Shown: positions 1 through 8,372 of the stretch, piece by piece
Layout of the letters: each line of letters begins with the position of its first letter
Position numbering within the stretch: the first letter of the stretch is position 1
Source: Paenibacillus_AR mesotrionivorans
GTDB lineage: Bacteria; Bacillota; Bacilli; Paenibacillales; NBRC-103111
Direction of reading: 5' to 3'
Assembly: GCF_046098205.1 (NCBI RefSeq)
Contig: NZ_JBJURJ010000003.1
Coordinates: 186,001-250,000, forward strand
DNA: 64,000 nucleotides
Made by a program: the position numbers and the translations under genes
Notes under the pieces: generated by a model
Databases searched by the model: none
What the model saw: only the letters and a program-made list of their open reading frames with translations
What the model was told of the DNA's origin: nothing

Positions 1-208
1 CCTCCAGGCGGGCGAGCAGCTCTTCCGCCGTAGCCGCCCCGATAAATTGGCCGTCCAGCAGGGCGTAAGGGCCGGCGTAGCATTCGCCGCAATTGCCCAA
101 GCAGCCGTATTCCAGGACGTCATAATCAGGGTTGGCCTCCAGAAGCTTCATCACCTGTGCGGTGCCATGATGCATGTTGCTGTTGCAGAATTCGATCAGA
201 GGTCTCAT
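1..208 (-). CDS. yuzB: YuzB-family (DUF1450) protein, 3' end outside window
   Basis: The reverse strand from 208 begins MRPLIEFCNSN and continues with a Cys-rich stretch, YGCLGNCGECY, typical of the short (about 75-80 residue) YuzB/DUF1450 family of Bacillales. The function of the family is unknown; the cysteine pattern suggests a metal or redox role, which is inference. Two ATG codons lie in tandem (211 and 208). The GGAGG at about 216-220 is better spaced for the one at 208. The gene runs off the left edge, so its end is not seen. It is divergent from the NifU-like gene at 307, as in other Bacillales where yuzB and yutI are near neighbours. Confidence 0.8.
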   Translation of the reverse strand, partial: MRPLIEFCNSNMHHGTAQVMKLLEANPDYDVLEYGCLGNCGECYAGPYALLDGQFIGAATAEELLARLE

Positions 209-253
209 CATGACTCCTCCCCGGTCATTTTGATGTAAATACAGGAGCTTATT

Positions 254-281
254 TTTACTTTTGCGCTACTTGTAATATAAT
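254..281 (+). promoter_or_regulatory. Probable sigma-A promoter for the NifU-like gene
   Basis: A -35-like TTTACT (254-259) is followed after 16 bases by a perfect TATAAT (276-281), about 25 bases before the coding start at 307. It sits in the divergent gap with yuzB. Confidence 0.5.
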
Positions 282-306
282 AAAGGAAAGAAAGGAGTTG
301 AAGCAA

Positions 307-549
307 ATGAGCGAGAACAAAGAAGTTGCCTATGATGAGGTACTGGAAGTTCTGGATAAGCTTCGCCCCTTCCTGCAGCGGGATGGCGGAGACGTTGAGC
401 TGGTTGATGTGGAAGACGGCATCGTAAAGCTCCGGTTGATGGGCGCATGCGGTAGCTGCCCCAGCTCCACCATCACCCTGAAGGCTGGCATCGAACGCGC
501 CTTGGTGGAAGAGGTTGACGGTATTAAGGAAGTTGTACAGGTATTTTAA
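307..549 (+). CDS. yutI: NifU C-terminal domain Fe-S cluster carrier (Nfu type)
   Basis: An 80-residue protein made of a single NifU C-terminal domain. Cys48 and Cys51 in the CGSC motif would hold a bridging iron-sulfur cluster between two monomers, which is then passed to apo-proteins in the cytosol. Family members of this type are 75-85 residues long. The ATG at 307 is chosen over an upstream in-frame TTG at 298 because AAAGGAG ends about nine bases before it. It is a single-gene unit with its own promoter and a strong terminator just downstream. The family assignment is firm; the exact client proteins are unknown. Confidence 0.9.
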   Translation: MSENKEVAYDEVLEVLDKLRPFLQRDGGDVELVDVEDGIVKLRLMGACGSCPSSTITLKAGIERALVEEVDGIKEVVQVF

Positions 550-563
550 TTGACTTTCAAAAC

Positions 564-610
564 AAAAACCGTTCCCGGATGTTTGGCATCCGGAGAACGG
601 TTTTTTTTTC
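564..610 (+). terminator. Rho-independent terminator after the Nfu gene
   Basis: A hairpin with arms AAAACCGTTC-CCGGATG and CATCCGG-GAACGGTTTT is followed by a run of T. The A-rich left side lets it also serve the convergent HEPN gene ending at 622. Confidence 0.85.
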
Positions 611-621
611 GTAAGCACGGT

Positions 622-1350
622 CTACCCTTTGGTCCGGACAGAGCCCTTCGTATGATCGAACACCACCGCAATGGTGCGGCAGACCATCTCGAAGCTTAAG
701 GCCAGGTCGGACAGATTCTGTAGCACATTCTCCACCTTTTGCCGGCCGTCCGCATGGGTCTGCCGTTTCACCCGGATCATGTCATCCACCATCTCCGCAT
801 TAAGCAGATGGATTTCCATATTCCGCTGGCTGCGCAGCCGCCTCAAGGGCTCCTGGTACTTCTGCTTCAGCTCATAAAGCCGCTCCTCCAGCTTGACCTC
901 TACCTTCCGGTCATGCATCTGGCGGAGCACGGTGAAGTAGGAGAACCTTGCTTTTACCTTGCCTGTTCCCAGGCTGTACAGCTCGTCCAGGAAGTACCCC
1001 AGCTTGTCCAGAATGGAAAACACCCGGATAAACGCATTCTTATAAAAATACAAATAGCGGCGGTATTTCAGCCGTTCCTCCGGGGACATCTCCTCCACAA
1101 AGGAAGCGTGGATGCCGCGGCCGAAGGTTTCCGCACAGAATTTGCTCTCCTCCAGCTCATCCAGGGCATCGGCGAAGCCACGGGTCCACAGCTCCAGCCG
1201 GGGAATCTCCTCCCCGCTGCGGCTTGGGGAGACGCGGCCTCCGGGGCCAACCCGCTCCAGCTTCTCCAGATACAGCTCCAGCGCACGCAGCGCCTTCTGC
1301 ATATCGCCCTGTTCAGCGCGCGGGGCAGCGTTCAGCAGTTCTCGAAGCAA
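622..1350 (-). CDS. Cthe_2314-like HEPN domain protein
   Basis: A 242-residue, Arg/Glu/Leu-rich, predicted all-helical protein. It carries RNMEIH at residues 176-181, the R-x4-H pattern of HEPN domains, and overall resembles the Cthe_2314-like HEPN family of Firmicutes. Many HEPN proteins are RNases or toxins, but this subfamily has no established function. The start is a TTG at 1350, supported by AAGGAG nine bases upstream. It lies 22 bases behind the UbiD-family gene and is probably co-transcribed with it, so a housekeeping role is as likely as a defence role. Confidence 0.65.
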   Translation of the reverse strand: MLRELLNAAPRAEQGDMQKALRALELYLEKLERVGPGGRVSPSRSGEEIPRLELWTRGFADALDELEESKFCAETFGRGIHASFVEEMSPEERLKYRRYLYFYKNAFIRVFSILDKLGYFLDELYSLGTGKVKARFSYFTVLRQMHDRKVEVKLEERLYELKQKYQEPLRRLRSQRNMEIHLLNAEMVDDMIRVKRQTHADGRQKVENVLQNLSDLALSFEMVCRTIAVVFDHTKGSVRTKG

Positions 1351-1372
1351 AGGCCCAATCTCCTTCCCGGTG

Positions 1373-3139
1373 CTACTTAAAATATTCGTTCCAGCGGCTG
1401 TCCACCAGCTTCACAATATCCTCCCGGGGAATGACCTCATCGGGATACCCCGGCTTCATGCGAGCATCAATAATTAGGGGCAGGCGGTAGGCGATGTGGT
1501 TCTTCTCCACCCGGCTTTGGGCATGGATGTCCGTAGCCGGATTAAAGCGGGTGAACACTGTCCACAGGAAGGCAGTCTGGTTCCCGACAATGGCAGCATC
1601 GTCTGCCAGGATCACCAGCGGCCAGCGGGCCAGCTGATCTGTAGCGGTTTCGGCCAGACGGGTGGCCAGCTCCGGGTCCTCCGTGAAGGAAGCACCGGCG
1701 ACCACGAGGCAGCCCTTGCAGTACATCCGGGCATCCCGGATGCCGGGGATGACGCCGCCGTCGTAGGAGCCCGGCAGAGAACGGATAGGCTCCCCTACCC
1801 CCAACAGCAGCGCCTTGCTGCCATGGTTCAGCCGCCCTCCTGTATAGTCCAGGGTATCGTGGGAGGTATGGTTGAAGATCAGCAGATCAGTGGCGGGGTT
1901 AAATCGCTCCAGCACCGTCTCCAGCAGCAGGTCGAACCGCTCCAGCTCCACACTGCGGTCGGTAACCACCAGGAATTTGGTCAGCGTCAGCTGGCCTTGG
2001 CCGAAGATGGCGAAGGCTGAAGCCAGCGCCTCCCGGCGGTAGCTCTCCCGGACCACGGCAGCAGCCAGCGCATGGAAGCCCGTCTCCGCGTAAGTCCACA
2101 GGTCCTTCACCCCTGGCATGGCCATGGGGAAAGCCGGAGACAGGAGCCGCTGGAGGAATTCACCCAGGTAATAATCCTCCTGCCGGGGCTTGCCCACCAC
2201 AGTAGCGGGATAAATGGCGTCCTTACGGTGCCAAATATGGTTTATGTTAAACACCGGGAAATCATGCGTCAGGGAATAATATCCGTAATGGTCGCCAAAC
2301 GGACCCTCGGGACGCCGGATATGCGGCTCCACTCTCCCGGAGATGGCGAACTCCGCCTCCGCCACTACCTTGTGGCCGCCCAGGGGGTTGTCCGCCAGCT
2401 TCAGCTTGCCGCCCAGAATCAGGGACGCCACCAGAAGCTCCGGCAGCTGCTCCGGCAGCGGCGCAATGGCCGAGGCGATCAGGGCCGGCGGGCCGCCCAG
2501 GAACACCGTCACCGGCAGAGCTTCGCCACGCAGCTCGGCTTCATGGTAATGGAAGCCGCCGCCCTTGTGGATTTGCCAGTGCATCCCGGTTGTTTCGCTG
2601 TCGAACACCTGCATCCGGTACATGCCCAAATTATGCTGATGGGTGACGGGATGCTCCGTATACACCAGCGGCAGCGTCACGAAGGGGCCGCCGTCCTCCT
2701 GCCAGCTGGTGATCACCGGCAGCTTGGACATTCTGTCTCTGCGGTCGCAGACCTGAAGCACAGGGGCCGCGGCCTGGCTAACGGTCTTGGTCCCTACCTT
2801 GACCAAGTCCAGCAGCAAGGAACGCTCTTTCCACAAGGCTGCGGGCTTCGGGGGAAGCAGAGTATGCATCGCCTCCACCGCCTGCTGCATCAGCTGCTCG
2901 GGGCGAGTGCCGAAGGCCAGATCCACCCGGCGCTTCGTGCCGAACAAATTGGTAGCTACGGGGAAAGCGCTGCCTTTCACATTGGTGAACAGAAGCGCCG
3001 GGCCTCCCTCATCGATAACACGGCGGTGGATTTCCGCCAGCTCCAGATTGGGGTCCACCTGAGCGTCGATTACGGCAACATCCTTTTCTTTTTGCAGAAC
3101 CTCAATGAATTGCCTCAAATTCTCAAACACCACGGACAA
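1373..3139 (-). CDS. UbiD-family decarboxylase
   Basis: A 588-residue protein with UbiD signatures including GMYRMQVFD and EGPFGDHYGYYS. UbiD enzymes are prenylated-FMN dependent and remove, or occasionally add, a carboxylate on aromatic or unsaturated acids; they need a UbiX partner, which is not in this window. In organisms using the futalosine route a UbiD homologue acts in menaquinone synthesis, a plausible but unproven role here. The first in-frame start is TTG at 3139, but the GTG at 3133 is better spaced from GGGAGG. It heads a two-gene unit with the HEPN gene. Confidence 0.85.
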   Translation of the reverse strand: MSVVFENLRQFIEVLQKEKDVAVIDAQVDPNLELAEIHRRVIDEGGPALLFTNVKGSAFPVATNLFGTKRRVDLAFGTRPEQLMQQAVEAMHTLLPPKPAALWKERSLLLDLVKVGTKTVSQAAAPVLQVCDRRDRMSKLPVITSWQEDGGPFVTLPLVYTEHPVTHQHNLGMYRMQVFDSETTGMHWQIHKGGGFHYHEAELRGEALPVTVFLGGPPALIASAIAPLPEQLPELLVASLILGGKLKLADNPLGGHKVVAEAEFAISGRVEPHIRRPEGPFGDHYGYYSLTHDFPVFNINHIWHRKDAIYPATVVGKPRQEDYYLGEFLQRLLSPAFPMAMPGVKDLWTYAETGFHALAAAVVRESYRREALASAFAIFGQGQLTLTKFLVVTDRSVELERFDLLLETVLERFNPATDLLIFNHTSHDTLDYTGGRLNHGSKALLLGVGEPIRSLPGSYDGGVIPGIRDARMYCKGCLVVAGASFTEDPELATRLAETATDQLARWPLVILADDAAIVGNQTAFLWTVFTRFNPATDIHAQSRVEKNHIAYRLPLIIDARMKPGYPDEVIPREDIVKLVDSRWNEYFK

Positions 3140-3340
3140 GGGCCTCCCTGCTGGTTATGTATACAGCCATTATATCGGCTTTTGGAGGATGAAGCCAATT
3201 TTCAGCCTTCTCCGTCTGCCTCGGCCGCTCTGGCCGTGAACCAAAAAGCCTGTCTCCGCAAAAAGGGGGACAGGCAGTTGTTGGTTAACGTAACGGACAC
3301 AGGGGACATTATTTCAGCAAAAAACGTGGCTTGGCCGAGC

Positions 3341-3473
3341 TAACGGACCGAGGATCAGTTATTGGGCGAAAATCGGCTGGTTTAGGAGCTTAGGGACCGC
3401 AATAGCATACCCTGGGTCCGTAAGAAACTGCAAAAGGCTAAAATGGGGCAAATAGCGGATCCTCTGTCCGTAA
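3341..3473. repeat. Intergenic repeat, locus A (alternating TAACGGACC units)
   Basis: The gap 3140-3651 has no gene. It contains units of the form TAACGGACC..CCGTTATT..GGCAAAA in both orientations, here starting TAACGGACCGAGGATC and ending with an inverted GGATCCTCTGTCCGTAA. Related units occur at 21897-22078 and 24808-24990, so this is a dispersed family. Confidence 0.7.
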
Positions 3474-3489
3474 GGCCACCTGGAGGGGA

Positions 3490-3652
3490 GCACGGATGGG
3501 CTCCCACTCCGACTGATGTCGAGTGAGCCACCACACGGGGTCACCCGACTGGATCCGGGCAAGCCACCCGCGCGGGGACACCCCGTTGGTGCTCCGGCCG
3601 GTCCGCCCCACGAGGACAACCCGACTGGTTCCAGGGGGCGTTCACTCCCCCT
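3490..3652. repeat. Degenerate ~37-bp GC-rich tandem repeat
   Basis: Three to four diverged copies of a unit resembling ACCCGACTGGATCC..CCCGCGCGGGGAC follow one another up to the end of the thioredoxin gene. No convincing gene lies within it. Confidence 0.45.
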
Positions 3653-3999
3653 TAGTTCTTACCCAAAGCATCCGCAACCTGCAGGGAGCGGTCCAGGAAT
3701 TCCTCGATCTCCTCCCGGGTTTTGCGGAGCTTGGAGACGAAACGGGTAATCTCCTGGCCCTCCCGGAACACAATAAAGCTGGGAATGCCCAGAATATTCA
3801 GCTCGGCGCACAGGTCAGGCAGATCATCCCGGTCCACATGGACAAATTCCAGCCGGCCTTCATATTGGTGAATCAAGTCGGGCATAAAGGGCTCTATATA
3901 ATGGCAGTCCTTGCACCAGACGGCTTTGAAAACGGCTACTACCGGCACCGATCCGTTGATGACGCTTCGGAATTGTGCTTCTTCCTTAATCTGCTGCAT
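3652..3999 (-). CDS. Thioredoxin-family protein with WCKDC active site
   Basis: A 115-residue single thioredoxin fold. The active site is Cys29-Lys-Asp-Cys32 preceded by Trp28, and the cis-proline is Pro73 in GIPSF. It would carry out thiol-disulfide exchange in the cytosol, as no signal peptide is present. The CKDC rather than CGPC motif separates it from general thioredoxin TrxA and matches small accessory thioredoxin-like proteins of Bacillales. It stands alone, with GGAGGGAATTAC upstream of the start. Confidence 0.85.
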   Translation of the reverse strand: MQQIKEEAQFRSVINGSVPVVAVFKAVWCKDCHYIEPFMPDLIHQYEGRLEFVHVDRDDLPDLCAELNILGIPSFIVFREGQEITRFVSKLRKTREEIEEFLDRSLQVADALGKN

Positions 4000-4081
4000 C
4001 GTAATTCCCTCCTGACCGCATGGTATGCGTATTTACGCTTCTTTTATAGCACCGGACAGCCGCATTGTCAAATTTGGGTAG

Positions 4082-4110
4082 TTTACATTATATAGAAATA
4101 GTGATATCAT
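4082..4110 (+). promoter_or_regulatory. Probable sigma-A promoter for the SPFH gene
   Basis: TTTACA (4082-4087) and TATCAT (4105-4110) are separated by exactly 17 bases and lie about 48 bases upstream of the start at 4158. Confidence 0.55.
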
Positions 4111-4157
4111 TTATATATCAAAATGATTTAACCAACATGAACGGGAGGAATCAATCG

Positions 4158-5000
4158 ATGACAGAGAAAACGACTTGGAAAGGAAATGGCTTTATCGGCC
4201 TGTTGCTGTTCCTTTTGCTGACGGGAGGCGGCATCTACGCCTTTGTTGTGGAGTGGATTGTAGTGGGCATCCTGGCGGAAACGGCGGCTCTAGTGCTGCT
4301 CACCATGTTTACGGTGGTGCAGCCCAACGAGGCGAAGGTGATTACCCTGTTCGGCGACTACAAGGGGACCATCCGCGACAGCGGCATCTGGCTTACGGTA
4401 CCCTTCTCCGGCAGGAAAAAGGTGTCCCTGCGGGTCCGCAATTTCAACAGCGTGAAATTGAAGGTCAATGACGTGGAGGGCAACCCTATCGAGATTGCCG
4501 CTGTAATCGTCTTTCGGGTGGTTGACAGCGCCAAAGCCCTGTTCCATGTGGACAATTACAAGCAATTTGTGGAGATCCAAAGCGAAACGGCCCTGCGTCA
4601 TGTCGCCAGCAAATACCCCTACGATAACTTCGAGCTCTCCGGCTACTCCCTGCGGGGCAATGCCGACGAGGTTGGCGGCGAGCTGCTCCGCGAGCTGCAG
4701 GAGCGACTGAAGGCTGCCGGTGTGGAGATTCTGGAAGCCCGCCTGACCCACCTGGCCTATTCCACCGAAATTGCCAGCGCCATGCTCCAGCGCCAGCAGG
4801 CTGCCGCCATTATCTCCGCGCGGCAGATGATCGTGGAGGGAGCGGTAGGTATGGTGCAGATGGCCATCCAGCAGCTGCAGCAGCAAGGTGTCATTGAGCT
4901 GGACGATGAACGCAAGGCGGCGATGATCAACAATCTCATGGTGGCGATTGTCTCGGACAGAGCAGCCTCCCCCGTGATCAATACCGGCTCGGTTTATTAG
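4158..5000 (+). CDS. SPFH/Band 7 domain membrane protein
   Basis: A 280-residue protein with two hydrophobic segments near the N-terminus (about residues 10-55), then an SPFH/Band 7 domain (about 55-230; note VVQPNEAKVITLFGDYKGT) and a Gln/Ala-rich helical tail. Such proteins form membrane-associated oligomers and scaffold membrane microdomains or proteases. The ATG at 4158 follows GGGAGGAATCAATCG. It is followed after 21 bases by a small ribbon-helix-helix gene. Confidence 0.85.
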   Translation: MTEKTTWKGNGFIGLLLFLLLTGGGIYAFVVEWIVVGILAETAALVLLTMFTVVQPNEAKVITLFGDYKGTIRDSGIWLTVPFSGRKKVSLRVRNFNSVKLKVNDVEGNPIEIAAVIVFRVVDSAKALFHVDNYKQFVEIQSETALRHVASKYPYDNFELSGYSLRGNADEVGGELLRELQERLKAAGVEILEARLTHLAYSTEIASAMLQRQQAAAIISARQMIVEGAVGMVQMAIQQLQQQGVIELDDERKAAMINNLMVAIVSDRAASPVINTGSVY

Positions 5001-5021
5001 AGAGCGGCATAAGGCCCTGCC

Positions 5022-5207
5022 ATGGCACCGAAAAAAAGCTTCCCCCTGCGTATTGATCCGAAGCTGTATGAAGCGCTGGAGCGTTGGGCCGCCGACGAAT
5101 TCCGAAGCGTAAACGGGCACCTGGAGTATGTGCTGCGGGAAGCGCTGCGCAAGGCCGGGCGCCTTCCCAACCAGCCGCCGTCTCCAGAGGAGAATACGGA
5201 CAGCTGA
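5022..5207 (+). CDS. Small Arc-like (RHH) protein
   Basis: A 61-residue basic protein with a ribbon-helix-helix look: a beta strand SFPLRIDPKLY followed by two helices. Arc-type proteins bind DNA as dimers. No toxin gene lies beside it, so an antitoxin role is not supported. Its position directly behind the SPFH gene suggests they form one unit. The ribosome site (AAGG, seven bases before ATG) is weak. Confidence 0.7.
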   Translation: MAPKKSFPLRIDPKLYEALERWAADEFRSVNGHLEYVLREALRKAGRLPNQPPSPEENTDS

Positions 5208-5236
5208 ATACGTCCAAGATTTCTGTGTTATAAAAG

Positions 5237-5284
5237 AAAAGCCGGTGCATCCATCCCTGGAGAGGGACGGTGCACCGGCTTTTG
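5237..5284. terminator. Bidirectional terminator
   Basis: Inverted arms GCCGGTGCA and TGCACCGGC are flanked by AAAA on the left and TTTT on the right, between convergent genes ending at 5207 and 5320. Confidence 0.8.
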
Positions 5285-5319
5285 CTGTTGAATACGTCAC
5301 ATGGAGGAGGAACGCCGCA

Positions 5320-6768
5320 TTAATTGCGGACGATGGTCACTACATAGGTATCCTGGTTCCAGAGCACTTCCGCCCCGAAGGTTTCGGCGATGATCCGGAC
5401 TGGCACATAAGTGGTGTCTCCGCCCAGCACGGCGCTGGCGTCCAGTGTTTGCTCGGCGCCATTCACCTTCACGGTGGTGCTGCCGATTTTGAACTCCACC
5501 TTCTTGCCGGACCAGATGTCGGTTACGGTTACCTCATAGGTATCCGGATTCCAGCCTACCTGTGCATCCAGCTGCTCGGTCACCAAGCGGACCGGCACCA
5601 TGGTGGTGTCCCCTTGCAGGTACGGACGCACCTCGGTTGTGGGGGTTTCGGAGCCTACCGGGGGAAGCACGATATGCTTGCGGTTCACCTTCAGCTCCTC
5701 CATCAGGAACTTGTAGGCAGTGGAGTTTTTGTCCAGAGCAAGCAGATATTTGGCCAGCCCGCCGCCTTCGGACAGCTTGATGCCGCCTTCAGCAGACAGC
5801 TTGTCGGCGGTTACAGTACCGTTGATGTTCCATCTGTCGAAGGAGCCGGTGATCGTCACCGCGCTTACGCCATTCTCCAAGTGGGGAAGACCGTTCAGCG
5901 CCAGCTCAAAGCCGGTGCGGCGGATCTGGGATTCCCCATCCACATACACATCCAGTTTCAGTACATTGCTGTTATTCAGGAAATCTCCCGCCGGGAAAAG
6001 AACATCCAGCGCGGAAGCATCGGTTGCCAAACTTCTCAGCGATTCCTTCACGATGCTGAACATAAACGCATTGTTGCCGTCATAACCCAGATCGCCGATG
6101 ATGGAGCGGATCAATGCATCCCCTTTTTCCCCGTCAGCCAGAAGATTGGACAGGGTTTTCTGGAGGATGCCGATCAGCTCGCCACCCTTCAGCTCCGCAT
6201 GAATTTTCTTCAGAGCGAGGCTTTCACCGTTGATGGTGGCATTGGTGTCGGACACGGCAAACGAATCAAGCGTCGGCGCATAGCTCAAAATAGAGCCAAG
6301 ATGATTCTGCAGCTTTTCCATATTGAGGGTGGAGAAGTCCAGGCCAAAGCCGGGAGCAGCGGCGCTCTCCTTCTGGGTTTGCCCATGGGCATCCTCAAGC
6401 ACCAGCGGCTTGGATGCGCCTTCGGCTTTGATTACCCACTCCTTGTTCACTTGGGCCGCTTCAAAAGGAATATTGCCGGAGCCGGTTTTGAAAACGCCGG
6501 TCACAGAGCTGTTTGTCTTGTCCTGCTGCTTCACATGAGTCAATTCCACCACGGCATTATTCAGCTTCGCCGCATCGGGATACCCCTTGGACGCTGTGCC
6601 TGCCGTCACCTGGAAGGATAGGGAGCCAGAACCCTCATAAGACACTACCCCAAAGGCATTCTGCAGCACCTTGTCCGGTTCCACACCGCCGGCAGCCGCG
6701 CAGCCTGCCACAAGAGAGGAGGCCAGGGCAATGGAACAGCCCAAGGCCGCAAATTTACGCTTCAACAT
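5320..6768 (-). CDS. Lipoprotein with copper-amine-oxidase-N (stalk) domains
   Basis: A 482-residue secreted protein. It starts with a lipoprotein signal ending LVAGC, so it should be lipid-anchored outside the membrane. The middle (about residues 30-370) is a lipoprotein-like domain reminiscent of LolA/LppX-type folds, which is inference. The last 100 residues hold two stalk repeats (TTMVPVRLVTEQLDAQVGW and TTYVPVRIIAETFGAEVLW) of the copper amine oxidase N-terminal family, abundant in Paenibacillus surface proteins. GGAGCGG precedes the ATG. The ligand is unknown. Confidence 0.8.
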   Translation of the reverse strand: MLKRKFAALGCSIALASSLVAGCAAAGGVEPDKVLQNAFGVVSYEGSGSLSFQVTAGTASKGYPDAAKLNNAVVELTHVKQQDKTNSSVTGVFKTGSGNIPFEAAQVNKEWVIKAEGASKPLVLEDAHGQTQKESAAAPGFGLDFSTLNMEKLQNHLGSILSYAPTLDSFAVSDTNATINGESLALKKIHAELKGGELIGILQKTLSNLLADGEKGDALIRSIIGDLGYDGNNAFMFSIVKESLRSLATDASALDVLFPAGDFLNNSNVLKLDVYVDGESQIRRTGFELALNGLPHLENGVSAVTITGSFDRWNINGTVTADKLSAEGGIKLSEGGGLAKYLLALDKNSTAYKFLMEELKVNRKHIVLPPVGSETPTTEVRPYLQGDTTMVPVRLVTEQLDAQVGWNPDTYEVTVTDIWSGKKVEFKIGSTTVKVNGAEQTLDASAVLGGDTTYVPVRIIAETFGAEVLWNQDTYVVTIVRN

Positions 6769-6878
6769 AAACCGCTCCTTTACAATATATTTAATTAATT
6801 CACCTTTATCTTACCATGGGAAAAGCGGGCATGAAAGCGAACCCCTTCCACCCGTGATGCCAGGAAGGGAGAATCGCC

Positions 6879-8372
6879 ATGCCAACCGGTAAACTGTCAA
6901 CTCCCCGCCGTCCCCTGTCTCTAACCCAAAGGCTGCTCTATTGGCTCAAATCCGCACCAGGCATCCTCCGTGAAGCCCGTTCCAGCCGGAGATACTCCAA
7001 GGTGCTGCGTCGGCAGTCCATCCCCCTGATACCCTCTGCCGGGACCACCTTCGGTCTCCGCCACGCCTGGCAGGAGATGCTGCAAGGAGCGGGTGAACAT
7101 GAATCTACCCAGGGCTCCGGCATGGAAAACGCGGATAGCGTGAGAGAAGCCCTATCCAATAAGGAAATGAATCTGGTCCTGGAGATCCGCAGGCAAACCG
7201 GCGAAGCTAACCGGAACAATGTCACACGGACCGCTGCATATTGGGCCTTCTATCAGCAGCATCCCGAAATCCATTGGGCCTTTCTTGCCCACATGGTCTC
7301 CCGCAACGGGGGCTGGAGCATGACGGATTTGGCGGGTGAGCTGATGGCACAGCTCCTGTCCCCGGAAGAGCGCGGGCACATATTCGGGTTTCTGGAGCGC
7401 TCCAACGCCCTGATCTTCCATGACGCCTATCCCCAGCTGCTGCTGTACCGGGAAAGCCGTTTGGCCGGCAGGCCATTGTTCCATCTGCTGCCACAGCTGG
7501 GGGTTTCCCGTTTTATGCGTCCGGTTTGGGAGCACTTCTGGAGCAGCCCCGAACCCGCCTCCCTCACCATCTGCCTTATCATGAATGAACAGCATTATAT
7601 CGAAGGCCGCGTAGTGCAGCATCCTTATTTTCGGCAGCATGTGCTGGAGAGACCGGCCTTCCGCTTCCAGGCCCAGCTCCAGGAAACCCAGGTGGTATTT
7701 CCGTACCGGCGGATCACGCAGGACGGAACGGACAGTTGCAAGCCGTGGCGGCTCAGCGGCTTGACCCTGGAGCGTTTCTCCGATTTGCGTGAGCGGATCG
7801 AGGTGGGCAAAACCCTCTACGGCATTTTGTTCGGCAACCCCATCATCCGTGATGGGGTCCATGCTTTTGCCGCCGCCCGTCCCCACACCGGCTCCAGAGC
7901 GGATTACCATCCCGCCCTTTATACCGCAGCCGCGCAAAAAGCCTCCCCACCGGATGTTCCGCCAGCAGAGAGGCTTCATGGATATGATGTACGGGCAGGT
8001 GCCCGGCCCTTCTATAGTCCGCGGCTCACCGAGGTGTGGGCGGATCAGCCCTTTGCCGCTCCCGGCGGTGCCGACTGGTTCGTGGAGCAAGCCCAAACCC
8101 GGCCCTTCGGCCCTGCCAAGGGTCCCTGGTCCATGGATATGACCGGGGAGGTTTGTCTTGGCTTGTACAAGCTGGAGCTGGCGGCCATCCTTAAGGCAGC
8201 CATACCCCAAACCCTTGGCGGGGCTAAGCCCGTTTCCCCATCCCAACCAAACGGCCCAGCTTCGCCAGCAGCTTGCGGACAGCAGGTGGCAGATCCTCCG
8301 CATTCTCCCGGGTATACACCCGGCTTGCCATCAGCAGCAGCGGATACAGAAGAATCGCCACACCACCTGTGA
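6879..8372 (+). CDS. DUF2515 family protein (YppC-like)
   Basis: A 497-residue protein resembling the DUF2515/YppC family of Bacillales. It has an Arg-rich N-terminus, a central helical region (HPEIHWAFLAHMVSRNGGWSMTD) and no clear enzyme motif; function is unknown. GGAAGGGAGAATCGCC precedes the ATG. The last 49 codons overlap the convergent flippase gene (8224-9888) and are Pro/Ala-rich, so the tail may be a recent read-through extension. Confidence 0.75.
   Translation: MPTGKLSTPRRPLSLTQRLLYWLKSAPGILREARSSRRYSKVLRRQSIPLIPSAGTTFGLRHAWQEMLQGAGEHESTQGSGMENADSVREALSNKEMNLVLEIRRQTGEANRNNVTRTAAYWAFYQQHPEIHWAFLAHMVSRNGGWSMTDLAGELMAQLLSPEERGHIFGFLERSNALIFHDAYPQLLLYRESRLAGRPLFHLLPQLGVSRFMRPVWEHFWSSPEPASLTICLIMNEQHYIEGRVVQHPYFRQHVLERPAFRFQAQLQETQVVFPYRRITQDGTDSCKPWRLSGLTLERFSDLRERIEVGKTLYGILFGNPIIRDGVHAFAAARPHTGSRADYHPALYTAAAQKASPPDVPPAERLHGYDVRAGARPFYSPRLTEVWADQPFAAPGGADWFVEQAQTRPFGPAKGPWSMDMTGEVCLGLYKLELAAILKAAIPQTLGGAKPVSPSQPNGPASPAACGQQVADPPHSPGYTPGLPSAAADTEESPHHL

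Noticed and set aside
5022..5207. Toxin-antitoxin pair
   Set aside because: The RHH protein has no adjacent toxin; the neighbour is an SPFH membrane protein.
5128..6621. Open frame on the plus strand opposite the stalk lipoprotein
   Set aside because: Mirror of the lipoprotein gene, which has a signal peptide and stalk repeats.
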